A DNA stretch of 32,656 nucleotides from an uncultured Ruminococcus sp. (GCA_900315755.1 ONAI01000039.1:1-32656), one strand, 5' to 3'; positions 1-9,252 are shown, counted from the first letter of the stretch. Translations and numbers: made by a program. Notes: generated by a model not told the origin, from the sequence alone.

Positions 1-64
1 AACATAGTTAGACATTAGAATTCCGGAAATATGAGATATTAGATGAACGCAACTATGCATTATA

Positions 65-94
65 TTTACTGTACAAAACTATGCTCTATATATT
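65..94 (+). promoter_or_regulatory. Possible sigma-A promoter for the PAS/EAL gene
   Basis: A TTTACT at 65-70 is followed after 18 bases by TATATT at 89-94, a weak match to a -35/-10 pair. A Shine-Dalgarno-like AAAGGCGG lies near 105-112, just before the ATG at 121. The region is AT-rich, so a chance match is quite possible. Confidence 0.35.
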
Positions 95-120
95 CGTAAG
101 AATGAAAGGCGGCTGATATT

Positions 121-3100
121 ATGAACCAATTTACCTTCTCCGAAAAAATCAGATCAGCTCTTGAATGCCAGCAACATCCGTTTGCAGTATTTAGATATGT
201 TGAAAACAGTGTAGTCACTGTTCTTGTTTCGGACGGCTTTTGCGACCTCTTTGGATATACTGACCGTGAGCAGGCTGTCTGGGATATGGATCATGATATG
301 TATAGAGACACACATCCTGATGACAGGCAAAGAATAAGTAAAGCTGCTTTACAATTTGCAACAGGTGATGATAATGTTGAGTATGATGTCCTTTTCAGGA
401 CAAAGGCAGGTGTGGATTCGGATTATCATGTGATCCATGCACACGGGAAGCATTTTTTCTCGGAAACAGGTGAGCGCCTTGCACATATCTGGTATATGGA
501 TGAGGGTACTTATATCGAAGGTGATGAGTCTGCCGCAAACGGTATGAATCGTGTTATAAACAGCATTCTTCATGAGGAAAGTATCCTCAGAACTGCAAAT
601 TACGATATGCTGACAGGACTCCCGAACCTTACTTACTTTTTCAAGCGCTGTGAAGCCTGTAAAGAGGGGATGCTGCGTGAAGGAAAAATGGGCTGCCTTC
701 TTTATATAGATCTTAATGGAATGAAATACTATAACTCCCGGTATGGTTTTGCAGAAGGTGACAGACTGCTGAAGTCTGTTGCAGATACCATTGCCCATAT
801 CTTCGGACATGAGGACAGCTGCCATATCTCTGCTGACCGCTTTGCTGTATCAACAACAGAGGACGGGCTTGAAGAGCGTATCGGACTTTTCTTCAGTGAA
901 TTAAGCAGTGCGGAACATCATCTTCCGGCAAGAGTGGGTATCTATCTGCTCTCTGTTGAGGATGTTCCGGTCAGCACAGCTTATGACAGGGCTAAAATGG
1001 CTTGCGATGAAGTCAGCAAATCTGAGACTTCCTGTTTCAATTATTATACCAAGGCTCTTAGCGATATAAATAATAAACGACGCTATATTCAGTCAAACAT
1101 AGATAGAGCGATCAGCGAAAAATGGATACAGGTATATTATCAGCCGATCGTTCGTGCGCTCAATTCCAAGGTGTGTGAAGAAGAAGCACTGGCAAGATGG
1201 ATAGATCCGGAAAAGGGATTCTTGTCTCCTGCTGATTTTATCCCGTATCTTGAAGAATCAGGGCAGATATATAAACTGGATCTGTATGTGCTTGAACAGG
1301 TTCTGGAAAAGATGAAAAATCAGGAGAAAGCCGGATTGACTGTGGTCCCGCATTCTATCAATCTTTCCCGTTCGGATTTCGGTTCCTGCGATATTGTTGA
1401 AGAGATAAGGAAGCGTGTTGATGATGCAGGTATCCGGAGAGATATGATAACCGTTGAGATCACTGAGAGCGTGATAGGCGGCAGTCTCGAATTTATGAAA
1501 GGACAGGTTGCACGTTTTCGGCAGCTTGGATTCCCTGTATGGCTTGACGATTTCGGAAGCGGTTATTCATCGCTTGAGGTAGTGCAGAGCATCCGCTTTG
1601 ACTTATTGAAATTTGACATGAGTTTTATGCGCAGGCTTGATGAGAGCGACAGTGCAAGAGTTGTTCTGACCGAGCTGATGAAAATGGCGGCTTCACTGAA
1701 GGTCAGCACAGTATGTGAGGGAGTTGAAAAGGAAGAACAGGTACGTTTTCTTCAGGAGATCGGATGCTCCAAGCTTCAGGGCTATTATTTCTGCAAACCT
1801 ATATCCTATGAAGCTCTCCTTGAAAGATACAGGAACAATAGACAGATCGGTTATGAAGATCCGGATGCCTCGGACTATTTCGAGACGATCGGCAGCATCA
1901 ATCTTTACGATCTGGAAATGGTCGCCAGCCAGGAGGAAGACTCTCTGCGTCATTCCTTTAATTCTATTCCGGTCGGCATCGTTGAGATAAGAGGTAGAAC
2001 AGCACGTTTTTTGCGTTGCAATGCTTCATACCGTCAGTTTATGAACCGCTTTTTCGGTATGGATACGCATTATATGTCACATGAGTTCACAGAATTCAGC
2101 GACACATTCTGGGACTATGTTGCGAAGAAGTGCAGCGAGCGCAAAGGTCTGAACTTCTTCGATCTTAAGCTTCCGGACGGATTTGTTCTTCACGCATTTT
2201 CACGCTGGATAGATACAAACATGAAAACAGGCGATACAGCAGTTGCCGTTGCAATTCTTTCGATAAAGGATCCGAAGGAAGATCTCCCGCTCGAACGTAT
2301 CCTTTCTGTTATTGAGCCGTTTGGTAAGCATATGCTCGGCGGTCTGTTCGTATACAAGGCTGATGACAGCGAGAAGCTGATGTATGCAAACAAAGCTGTC
2401 TGCAATATTTTCGGCTGTGATAACTTGGAGGAGTTCAAGGCGTATTCAGGCTTTACATTCCGCGGCATGATCCATCCGGATGATTATTCTGCTGTTTCAG
2501 ACTCGATAAGGAAGCAGACCAACGAAGAGCATTCCGAACAGGATTTTGTAGAATTCAGGATCATACGCAAGGATGGTGAGATACGCTGGGTAAACTATTA
2601 TGGACAGCATCTTGAAGTCGAGAACGATAAAGGCTATTATATTGTTTTCTTTACCGACAATACGGATATGCACCAGCAGGCAGAATCGGATAAGGCTCTC
2701 CGCTCTGCTGTTATAGAAGCACTTACCAAAGTATACGATTCAGTATGGCTCATTAACGATATAGAGACTCAGCAGTTTGAGCTGTATCGTATAGATCAGG
2801 AAATGGTTCACCTTATGCCTGCACATACGGCAGTGAAGCTAAAGAAGTTCTCGGAAGCCTTTGCTTTTTATTCAAAGCTGGTATACGAGGAGGACAAGCA
2901 GCAGTTCCTGGACGGAGTATCACTTGAAAACATCGTCAGGAATACGGAGAATAAGCTTATTTATTCAGTGCCGTTCCGCCGTGTATTTGAAAACGGTATC
3001 CGCTATTACCGCGTGGAGTTTTCAAAGCTTAACCTTCCGGGAGGTAAAACCGGCATCGTGACCGGATTCAGAAATGTGGATGAAGAGGTAAATAAAGAAT

Positions 3101-3537
3101 TGCAGATACAGCATTCTCTCCATGAACGTTCCGCAATTATCGAAGCTCTTACACGCAGCTATGATTCGGTTTGGTTTATCAAGGATATGGCAACCCAGCA
3201 GTTTGAGCTGTTCCGTGTTGATAATGAGATGGTACATCTTATCCCGACACAGGAAGTCGTAAAGCTCAAAAGATATTATGATGCCTTCGTATTTTACTCT
3301 AAGCTTGTTCATGAAGAGGATCGTCAGCGCTTCCTTGAAGCTGTAACTCCTGAGAAGATCATCTCGAATACGGAAGGGAAGCCGATCTATTCTGTTCCGT
3401 TCCGCCGGGTTTTTGAAGACAGGATCCGTTTCTATCGGGTAGAATTTGCCAGAATGGATACTGGCAACGGAAACATCAATATCGTGACCGGTTTTAAAAA
3501 TGTAGACGATGAGATCAAAACAGATCACACAATATAA
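121..3537 (+). CDS. PAS / degenerate GGDEF / EAL cyclic-di-GMP phosphodiesterase with duplicated C-terminal sensor modules
   Basis: A 1138-residue predicted cytosolic signalling protein that probably hydrolyses c-di-GMP. Residues about 15-135 look like a PAS domain. Residues 155-310 are a GGDEF domain with DMLTGLPNL, but its signature is SADRF (237-241), so cyclase activity is probably lost. Residues about 330-575 are an EAL domain with its key motifs present: EAL 355-357, NLSRSDF, EITES, DDFGSGYSS starting at D476, LLKFD and CEGVE. Residues 600-850 hold two further PAS-like regions, the second with HPDD. The last 280 residues are two tandem copies of one module (about 861-990 and 1003-1132, offset 142), each running from IEALT..YDSVW to IVTGF.NVD. 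The protein stops right after the second copy. It may be transcribed alone. The EAL call is firm; the sensed signal is unknown. Confidence 0.9.
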   Translation: MNQFTFSEKIRSALECQQHPFAVFRYVENSVVTVLVSDGFCDLFGYTDREQAVWDMDHDMYRDTHPDDRQRISKAALQFATGDDNVEYDVLFRTKAGVDSDYHVIHAHGKHFFSETGERLAHIWYMDEGTYIEGDESAANGMNRVINSILHEESILRTANYDMLTGLPNLTYFFKRCEACKEGMLREGKMGCLLYIDLNGMKYYNSRYGFAEGDRLLKSVADTIAHIFGHEDSCHISADRFAVSTTEDGLEERIGLFFSELSSAEHHLPARVGIYLLSVEDVPVSTAYDRAKMACDEVSKSETSCFNYYTKALSDINNKRRYIQSNIDRAISEKWIQVYYQPIVRALNSKVCEEEALARWIDPEKGFLSPADFIPYLEESGQIYKLDLYVLEQVLEKMKNQEKAGLTVVPHSINLSRSDFGSCDIVEEIRKRVDDAGIRRDMITVEITESVIGGSLEFMKGQVARFRQLGFPVWLDDFGSGYSSLEVVQSIRFDLLKFDMSFMRRLDESDSARVVLTELMKMAASLKVSTVCEGVEKEEQVRFLQEIGCSKLQGYYFCKPISYEALLERYRNNRQIGYEDPDASDYFETIGSINLYDLEMVASQEEDSLRHSFNSIPVGIVEIRGRTARFLRCNASYRQFMNRFFGMDTHYMSHEFTEFSDTFWDYVAKKCSERKGLNFFDLKLPDGFVLHAFSRWIDTNMKTGDTAVAVAILSIKDPKEDLPLERILSVIEPFGKHMLGGLFVYKADDSEKLMYANKAVCNIFGCDNLEEFKAYSGFTFRGMIHPDDYSAVSDSIRKQTNEEHSEQDFVEFRIIRKDGEIRWVNYYGQHLEVENDKGYYIVFFTDNTDMHQQAESDKALRSAVIEALTKVYDSVWLINDIETQQFELYRIDQEMVHLMPAHTAVKLKKFSEAFAFYSKLVYEEDKQQFLDGVSLENIVRNTENKLIYSVPFRRVFENGIRYYRVEFSKLNLPGGKTGIVTGFRNVDEEVNKELQIQHSLHERSAIIEALTRSYDSVWFIKDMATQQFELFRVDNEMVHLIPTQEVVKLKRYYDAFVFYSKLVHEEDRQRFLEAVTPEKIISNTEGKPIYSVPFRRVFEDRIRFYRVEFARMDTGNGNINIVTGFKNVDDEIKTDHTI

Positions 3538-3559
3538 TACGTTCATAAGAATACGATAA

Positions 3560-3633
3560 AGCCGCAGCTTACGCTGATCCCGGCAATACCTAAAACTAAA
3601 CAGAGAATCAGCGGGAGCTTTATTTACGCGGCT
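3560..3633 (+). repeat. Nested inverted repeat between two c-di-GMP genes
   Basis: The 223-base gap between the two signalling genes contains AGCCGC (3560-3565) paired with GCGGCT (3628-3633). Inside it, CGCTGAT (3572-3578) pairs with ATCAGCG (3607-3613). No U-run follows, so it is not a typical terminator. I could not match it to a known riboswitch core. It may be a structured leader of the next gene. Confidence 0.4.
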
Positions 3634-3760
3634 GCTTTGGGGTGCACCTGCTGAGAAAATGAATGATCAAGTTTTGAAAAACGTATAGTTACAGGGAACC
3701 GGGGATATAAATTTCTGTTCAATATCTTCTGAGCTAAATTGAATAAACCGAGGTGGTCTT

Positions 3761-4912
3761 ATGAATGAAAAAGCGACCTATATATCATATGTTATTACCG
3801 AGATTTTCTGTGTGCTCTTTTCGTTAGGAATTATTGTCAAGGCGAACAAGAATGTAGGTACAGACCTTCAGATGCGTTATTTCAGAGGAATGAACCTGTT
3901 TTTCATCATTTATCTGATAAGTGACAGTTTCTGGGCACTTGGACAAGGTGGTCTCGTACCGTTCAGCCGGATACTCAACAAGCTGACGAACGCTTCGGGA
4001 CTTATAGCGGTTGAGCTTCTTGCACTTTTGTGGTGTATATTCGTTATTTACCGTCTCGATCAGAATAAATCGAAGAAAATGAAGAAGTTAATACTAACGT
4101 TTTATTTTGTTGCGGCTGTGGACATTGTCATCACGATAGCTTCTATTTTTAACGACTTTTATTTCTATGTTGACGATGATGACAAGTTTCAGTTTGCAAA
4201 CGGGTATACTCTCCATATCATCTTGATTTTTATTCAGCTTTTCGGAAGCGGTATATTCTCATATGTTCAGAGCTTTTCAAATCAGCAGATCAAGCTAAGG
4301 AAGGAATATCGCCTGCCGCTCCTGTTCATAATAGTTCCGTCTGTTTCGGCTGTATTTGAGGGCTTTCTTCCGCTCACTCCCATTGTTTCCCTCGGAACGT
4401 TCCTGCCCATACACTTTGCATTTCTTGAGATACAGAACAGTGAGATATATTCTGATGCCCTCACCGGTCTGAACAATCGCAGGCGCTTGGAGATATTTCT
4501 TCAGGATATGATCCACAATTCATCAGAGGAAAACAAGTTCCGGCTTCATATAATAGACGTCAACGATTTCAAGCTTGTAAATGACAAGTTCGGTCACATT
4601 GTCGGTGACAGGACTCTTCAGCTCGTTGCGGATGCCCTGCACAATGTCTCGGACCGTATGCACGGCTTCTGTGCGAGGTACGGCGGTGATGAGTTTGTAC
4701 TGATAACCAAGGATGATACGGAAATACATACTGAGATACAGAATGAAGTCAACTCTCTGCGCGAGAAGTGTGCAGACCTCATACCGATGATTTCAGTATG
4801 CACCGGCTGTGCGATCTGCTCCTCCGGAGCTATGACCGCTACACAGCTCATAGCACAGGCGGACGAAGAATTGTATGTCAAAAAGAATATATATCACGGA
4901 AAAGACAATTGA
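3761..4912 (+). CDS. Membrane-anchored diguanylate cyclase
   Basis: A 383-residue protein that probably makes c-di-GMP from two GTP. The first roughly 220 residues are hydrophobic with about six to seven predicted membrane helices. The rest is a GGDEF domain: DALTGLNNRR, the metal-binding IDVNDFK, and an intact RYGGDEF with GGDEF at 308-312. At the usual inhibitory-site spacing an Arg is present but the Asp is replaced by Gly (R-M-H-G), so product feedback is probably weak. The ATG at 3761 has GAGGTGG at 3750-3756. The gene follows the phosphodiesterase by 223 bases on the same strand and ends before a terminator, so the two may form a pair with opposing activities. Confidence 0.9.
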   Translation: MNEKATYISYVITEIFCVLFSLGIIVKANKNVGTDLQMRYFRGMNLFFIIYLISDSFWALGQGGLVPFSRILNKLTNASGLIAVELLALLWCIFVIYRLDQNKSKKMKKLILTFYFVAAVDIVITIASIFNDFYFYVDDDDKFQFANGYTLHIILIFIQLFGSGIFSYVQSFSNQQIKLRKEYRLPLLFIIVPSVSAVFEGFLPLTPIVSLGTFLPIHFAFLEIQNSEIYSDALTGLNNRRRLEIFLQDMIHNSSEENKFRLHIIDVNDFKLVNDKFGHIVGDRTLQLVADALHNVSDRMHGFCARYGGDEFVLITKDDTEIHTEIQNEVNSLREKCADLIPMISVCTGCAICSSGAMTATQLIAQADEELYVKKNIYHGKDN

Positions 4913-4954
4913 TGATTCCTATAACGAAAAACATAAGTGTTGAATAATAAACTG

Positions 4955-4989
4955 AGGCTGATGCGTAGTTGACTGCACCAGCCTTTTTT
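4955..4989 (+). terminator. Rho-independent terminator between convergent genes
   Basis: AGGCTG (4955-4960) pairs with CAGCCT (4979-4984), with an inner TGC/GCA extension, followed by six T. It ends transcription of the diguanylate cyclase gene. On the - strand the same stem is followed by a shorter T-rich stretch, so it may also serve the importer operon arriving from the right. Confidence 0.8.
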
Positions 4990-5043
4990 ATATCTGCAAG
5001 AGTATAGTTTGTCAATAAAAAATCTTTTCAAACATAAAACAGA

Positions 5044-6129
5044 TTACGTGCGTGATTTATACGCCTCCAATAACCGTTTATTTCCGATGTTCATCGTACC
5101 GAAGCTGTCAAGACAGCATATGACTTCACTGCATCTTTTCATTATATCCAGAGCTTTCAGGACACTTTCGTCGCTTATCGGTTCAAATGCTTTTTCAATG
5201 ACAAGTTCTGCTGCAAGACTCTTTGCAACAGGATACTCAATATCGTTTTCATGTATAATACCTGCGGCAAATGCTATGCCCTGACGCTGCAAACGCCGGT
5301 AAGTATCAATACCGCTGCCGCCGCCGGCAATAACGAATATCTGAGGCTCTCCTGTGACTTTAGCAGCCTCAGTCGTACCGAATTCAGGCAGGAATGAGCC
5401 GCTTGTAACACCGTACAATTCACTGACGTAATCACCTTTGAATATATCCTCAGGAGCTCCGATCCTGTCAGCCTTATTATTTTTAATGCATAATATCTTA
5501 TCGGAAAAGCGCTGTGCGAGATCAAGTTCGTGAAGAGTCTGTACAACTGTGATATTTCTGCTTCGCACAAGCTCTCGAAGAATACTTAGCAGACGCAGTT
5601 TATTGTTTATGTCGAGAAAGGAAGTCGGCTCGTCGAGTATTAGGACATCCGGCTGCTGTGCAATAGCCCGCGCGAGCATTACCGTCTGGCGCTGACCGTC
5701 GCTTATAAAGCGTATATCCGTATCTGACAGATATGATATTCCGGTAAGCTCCATTGCTTCATGAACGATATTTCTATCGCTCTCAGAAAGGATCCCAAGT
5801 CTGCCGGTATATGGATACCGACCTGTTGAGACAACGTCCTCGCAGGTCATTTTTTCTGCGGTGATTCGCTCAGTCAGGCACACTGATAGCTTTTGTGCAA
5901 TATCGTGCGCGCTCATTGCTGAGATGTCAGTACCGGCTATGCTGACTTTGCCGGAAATTACAGGCAGCTGTGCGGCAATGCTTTTCAGTATAGTTGATTT
6001 GCCAGCACCGTTCGGACCGATTATTGTAAGTATCTCGCCTCTGTTGACTTCAAATTCAAGGCCGCTCACAATAACTTTCTTCCCGTAGCCAACAGACAGT
6101 TTCTTTGAACTCAGAATAGTACCGCTCAT
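5044..6129 (-). CDS. Corrinoid/iron-chelate-type ABC transporter ATPase (BtuD/FecE-like) with extra C-terminal domain
   Basis: A 361-residue ATPase that would power the adjacent permease. Residues 1-255 are the ABC domain: Walker A GPNGAGKST (38-46), a divergent signature ISDGQ (142-146) instead of LSGGQ, Walker B VLILDEP with E167, and a switch His at 200. Residues about 262-361 are an additional domain starting IFVIAGGGSGIDTYRR, with alternating strand and helix patterns suggestive of a small Rossmann-like fold; typical BtuD is only about 250 residues. The start abuts the permease stop with no gap. It is the last gene of the riboswitch operon. Substrate is inferred from the B12 riboswitch upstream; the role of the tail is unknown. 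Confidence 0.88.
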   Translation of the reverse strand: MSGTILSSKKLSVGYGKKVIVSGLEFEVNRGEILTIIGPNGAGKSTILKSIAAQLPVISGKVSIAGTDISAMSAHDIAQKLSVCLTERITAEKMTCEDVVSTGRYPYTGRLGILSESDRNIVHEAMELTGISYLSDTDIRFISDGQRQTVMLARAIAQQPDVLILDEPTSFLDINNKLRLLSILRELVRSRNITVVQTLHELDLAQRFSDKILCIKNNKADRIGAPEDIFKGDYVSELYGVTSGSFLPEFGTTEAAKVTGEPQIFVIAGGGSGIDTYRRLQRQGIAFAAGIIHENDIEYPVAKSLAAELVIEKAFEPISDESVLKALDIMKRCSEVICCLDSFGTMNIGNKRLLEAYKSRT

Positions 6130-7164
6130 TCACGCACTTCCTTTCTGATTCCTGCGGCTGAGCATTGCCATAATGACAACAGGTGCTCCGAATACAGCTG
6201 TGACAGTGCTTATGCTGATTTCGACAGGGGCAAAGAGCATACGCGCGATAAGGTCGCAGCCGAGACAGAATACTGCTCCTCCTATAAATGAAGCGGGAAT
6301 AATAATGATAGGCTTTGCAGTTCCGAATGAGGTCTTAACAAGGTGAGGAACGGCTATGCCAACAAATGAAACAGGTCCTGCAAAAGCCGTAACACAGGCA
6401 GAAAGTATGCTTGAAAGGAGTATCAGTGCTGTGCGGAAGAGTTTAATGTTCACGCCCATATTCTTAGCATAGTTCTCACCGAGTTGGTAGGCGCTCATGG
6501 GCTTTGAGAGCATAAAAGCTGCCGCAGAAGCTGCAATTACGATCACTGCGATGACCTTTACGTTGTCCATGTTGATACCGGAAAAGCTTCCCATAGACCA
6601 GTTGTGGAGGTTGACAATGTTCGCATCGTCTGCAAATGTGACAGCAAGCTCAGTCAGAGCTGAGCAAATGTAGCCTATCATCACTCCGACGATTATGAGC
6701 TGTGCCATATTCCTGACCTTACCTGAAATCAGCAGTATAGCGCCCATTGAGAGCATAGAGCCGATAAAAGCAGCTCCTACCATTTCGGCTGAATTCATCA
6801 GTATCCCGTATTTCATAGTGAACATCATCGAAAGTGCGACAGTCAGCTTTGCACCAGAGGATATTCCGAGCACATAAGGGCCGGCTATCGGGTTATTGAA
6901 GAAGCTTTGGAGAAGAAAGCCTGACACTGAAAGCGCTCCGCCGAGAAGAGCGGCAGCGAGTGTACGCGGCAGGCGTATTTCCATTACTATCGTCTTTGCG
7001 GAGCTGTTGCTGTCTCCGGTGAGTGCTCCGATAACGTCATTCAGTGAAAGCTTTGCGCTTCCCACAGCGAGTTCAAGAATTAAGAAAACTGCCGCAAGCA
7101 GTACAAGTACAATAAAACAGATCGTCCAGCGAATAACTCTTTTTCTGTTCATATCTTGCCTCAT
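6130..7164 (-). CDS. BtuC/FecCD-family ABC permease
   Basis: A 344-residue very hydrophobic protein of the BtuC/FecCD type, which normally has about ten membrane helices and moves a metal chelate or corrinoid inward. Family marks include RLPRTLAAALLGGALSVSG near residue 65, and the later GPVSFVGIAVPHLV segment that contacts the ATPase. The first ATG overlaps the binding-protein stop by four bases. An in-frame ATG at 7152 has GAGG six bases upstream, whereas the first ATG has no clear ribosome site, so the protein may really start at 7152. Substrate is inferred from operon context. Confidence 0.92.
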   Translation of the reverse strand: MRQDMNRKRVIRWTICFIVLVLLAAVFLILELAVGSAKLSLNDVIGALTGDSNSSAKTIVMEIRLPRTLAAALLGGALSVSGFLLQSFFNNPIAGPYVLGISSGAKLTVALSMMFTMKYGILMNSAEMVGAAFIGSMLSMGAILLISGKVRNMAQLIIVGVMIGYICSALTELAVTFADDANIVNLHNWSMGSFSGINMDNVKVIAVIVIAASAAAFMLSKPMSAYQLGENYAKNMGVNIKLFRTALILLSSILSACVTAFAGPVSFVGIAVPHLVKTSFGTAKPIIIIPASFIGGAVFCLGCDLIARMLFAPVEISISTVTAVFGAPVVIMAMLSRRNQKGSA

Positions 7165-8291
7165 TTCAGCTTGTGCAGATAAGTAAGCTCTGTACTTTCT
7201 GCTTTATCCGTAAAAACTGCGTTAAGGTCGCATATCATATCCGCAGCGCCTGTGGTCTGCTGAAACATATTCTGTCCGGTACACCAGACGTTGCCCTCTT
7301 TGACAGCCTTGAAATCCGCAAGTATGCTGCTCTTTCTGATAAGCTGGTCAATACTGTCTATCTCACCGTCTATCGTGCTGTTATATATGAGTATATCGGC
7401 ATCGTGAGCCAGCTTGTAGAAGGTCTCGGTCTGAATGTTCATAGTAGACAGTGCATTATCGTCAACATTCAGGTCAGATGCGGTGAATATATACCTTCCG
7501 CCGGCGAGGTCTATCATCTTTGCAACGTAGTCCGAAGGCTTCCTTATGTTGAAGTAGCCGTTCGAGGTCACGTAAAAGAATGCGGCTGTCTTGTGTTCGG
7601 AATCGGGTATATCATCGACTTTCAATTCCTCAAACGCCTTTGTTTTTTCTATGAACAGATTTTCGGCTGTTTCATAGTCCCCCATGATGAGTCCGTAGAG
7701 TTTCATCCATTCCATTCTTCCGAGAGGGTGAGTCTCATAGCTTGAACGCTCGACCATAACAGGTATGCCGAAGGACTCGATCTGCTCCTTGACCTTTGGC
7801 GTGTGGTATATCATAGTGGATTCAAGAGCGAGTCCGCATTTTTCAGCGACAAGTGTTTCGTAGTCCGGAGAACTGTACTTTCCGATATACTCAATTTTGC
7901 CGGACTCAACTGCATCACTGATTACAGGAATGCTCCAGCTATCGGCGTTTGTGGAAGTCATAGTGACATTGCCAAGCTTGCCTATGCTGTCAAACAGATC
8001 CATTGAAGACGTCGCGGCAACGTAAATATTATTGATTGGCTGTTTTATAACAGTCATTCCGGAAGTGTCATCGGGAACGCTTTCACCCTCCGGCACAATG
8101 AGGAACTTGTCGCCGTTTATATCCACGAGAGAGCAGCCATTCTCACAATAGTCAACGCTGAACTGCTCAGCGTATTTCAGCTCCATGCTGCCCTTGACAG
8201 ACATATCCGCCGTGTCTTTTTTCTTCTCACAGCCTGTAACGAACAGCAGACCTGCTGCCGTTACAAGCGATACCAAACGTATTATCCGCAT
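7161..8291 (-). CDS. BtuF/FepB-type substrate-binding lipoprotein
   Basis: A 376-residue solute-binding protein with a lipoprotein signal (LLFVTGC, Cys 21), so it would be tethered outside the cell and deliver ligand to the permease. The body follows the BtuF/FepB periplasmic-binding fold: a first lobe with IYVAATSSMDLFDSIG and YIGKYSSPDYETLVAEK, the ESFGIPV stretch, a long linking helix, and a second lobe with the GGRYIF and GNVWC motifs common in this family. It overlaps the upstream gene by ten bases. Iron-siderophore or heme binding cannot be excluded by sequence; a corrinoid is favoured by the riboswitch. Confidence 0.88.
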   Translation of the reverse strand: MRIIRLVSLVTAAGLLFVTGCEKKKDTADMSVKGSMELKYAEQFSVDYCENGCSLVDINGDKFLIVPEGESVPDDTSGMTVIKQPINNIYVAATSSMDLFDSIGKLGNVTMTSTNADSWSIPVISDAVESGKIEYIGKYSSPDYETLVAEKCGLALESTMIYHTPKVKEQIESFGIPVMVERSSYETHPLGRMEWMKLYGLIMGDYETAENLFIEKTKAFEELKVDDIPDSEHKTAAFFYVTSNGYFNIRKPSDYVAKMIDLAGGRYIFTASDLNVDDNALSTMNIQTETFYKLAHDADILIYNSTIDGEIDSIDQLIRKSSILADFKAVKEGNVWCTGQNMFQQTTGAADMICDLNAVFTDKAESTELTYLHKLK

Positions 8292-9211
8292 TTTTTGACA
8301 GTTGAGGAATCAAATCTGAGTGTGTAATCTATCATGTGTGGTTCACTCATAGCAGTGGTCTCAGCGCTTACAGGCATATTGTAATCAAAACCTGTAACGG
8401 GTATCTCGAATACTGAATGACCGCCCGTGATGACCGGAGCATATTCTTTTTCCTGTACGACCATTTTATCATAGTTGTCGCTGTTCCATGCGATCTTCGC
8501 AAGAGCTTTGCCGTCCTTGACTGTGAGTTCCGCCGGTGACTGAACAGATGCTCTGCCTGAACCTCCTTCAAGCTTCACCTCAACAGTATAATTTCCGTCC
8601 TCAAGACCGAGCTGCTCTGTGGAGGTGTATCTGCTTTCAGTAAAAGCCGCGTCCGGAAGCGAATCTGCACGGAATACAAGAGTGCGTCCGTACCATTCCT
8701 GTTTCTTTGCGCTGAGTGCCGCACACTGTATCTCCTTGTCGAGAGCCTCGACCGGCACTCTGAATACCGACTGTCCGCTCTCATTAGAAGTATAGGTGAT
8801 ACGCTCACTCTCAGGAGCATTTCCGGCTTCTTCTTCCGTACCCATAAACAGCGCATCATAGGACTTGCTTGCGATGATAATATCTGCGGACATACTTCCG
8901 TTATCTACATAGAGAATACAGTCAGCTATCTTGAACATTGACGAACTGGAATCAACAGAAATATTGTACTTTCCGTTTTTGAGAGAATCAGCATTTACAG
9001 TATTCATTCCCTCATATCCGACTGTGTTCTGTGGAGCGGTTTCATGCTCTGTCTGTGCTGCTGTGGTAGTGGTCACAGTTGATGTGGATGAAGCTTCTGA
9101 TGATGCGGCTGTTGTCTGAACAGCCTTTTCAGACGATGATGATGTACTGTTGCCGCATGATGTGAGAGTAAGTGCGGCAAGGAGTGAAATTGCTATAATA
9201 GTTTTTTTCAT
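8282..9211 (-). CDS. Surface lipoprotein with two tandem NEAT-like domains
   Basis: A 309-residue lipoprotein (LTLTSC, Cys 19) with a Ser/Thr-rich spacer to about residue 70, then two related domains at about 77-186 and 203-302. Aligned landmarks are LxxGxYxxxV at the start, a central S..YD.L/M, SVF..PV, and a closing TL.F..DS. The second copy is closer to the family form, with DGNYTVEV, SPAELTVKDGKA and FDSS. The pattern resembles NEAT domains, which bind heme in Gram-positive bacteria, but identity is too low to be sure and the heme-ligating Tyr motif is not obvious. Position between an exported chelatase and a BtuF-like protein suggests tetrapyrrole or corrinoid capture. Start supported by AGAGGT upstream of the ATG. 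Confidence 0.75.
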   Translation of the reverse strand: MKKTIIAISLLAALTLTSCGNSTSSSSEKAVQTTAASSEASSTSTVTTTTAAQTEHETAPQNTVGYEGMNTVNADSLKNGKYNISVDSSSSMFKIADCILYVDNGSMSADIIIASKSYDALFMGTEEEAGNAPESERITYTSNESGQSVFRVPVEALDKEIQCAALSAKKQEWYGRTLVFRADSLPDAAFTESRYTSTEQLGLEDGNYTVEVKLEGGSGRASVQSPAELTVKDGKALAKIAWNSDNYDKMVVQEKEYAPVITGGHSVFEIPVTGFDYNMPVSAETTAMSEPHMIDYTLRFDSSTVKKCG

Positions 9212-9232
9212 ATTTACCTCTTATATCAAAAT

Positions 9233-9252
9233 CGGGCAGCGTAAACTGCCCG
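9233..9252 (-). promoter_or_regulatory. Intercistronic stem-loop after the chelatase gene
   Basis: A perfect 7-bp stem CGGGCAG/CTGCCCG with a 6-base loop lies in the 48-base gap between the chelatase and NEAT-like genes. On the - strand it is followed only by ATTTTGAT, so it looks like a partial attenuator or mRNA-stabilising hairpin. It could make the chelatase more abundant than the downstream transporter. Confidence 0.55.

Noticed and set aside
3022-3546. 174-residue - strand frame at the end of the PAS/EAL gene
   Set aside because: It is antisense to the duplicated module, and the module's protein-level repeat shows that the + strand is coding.
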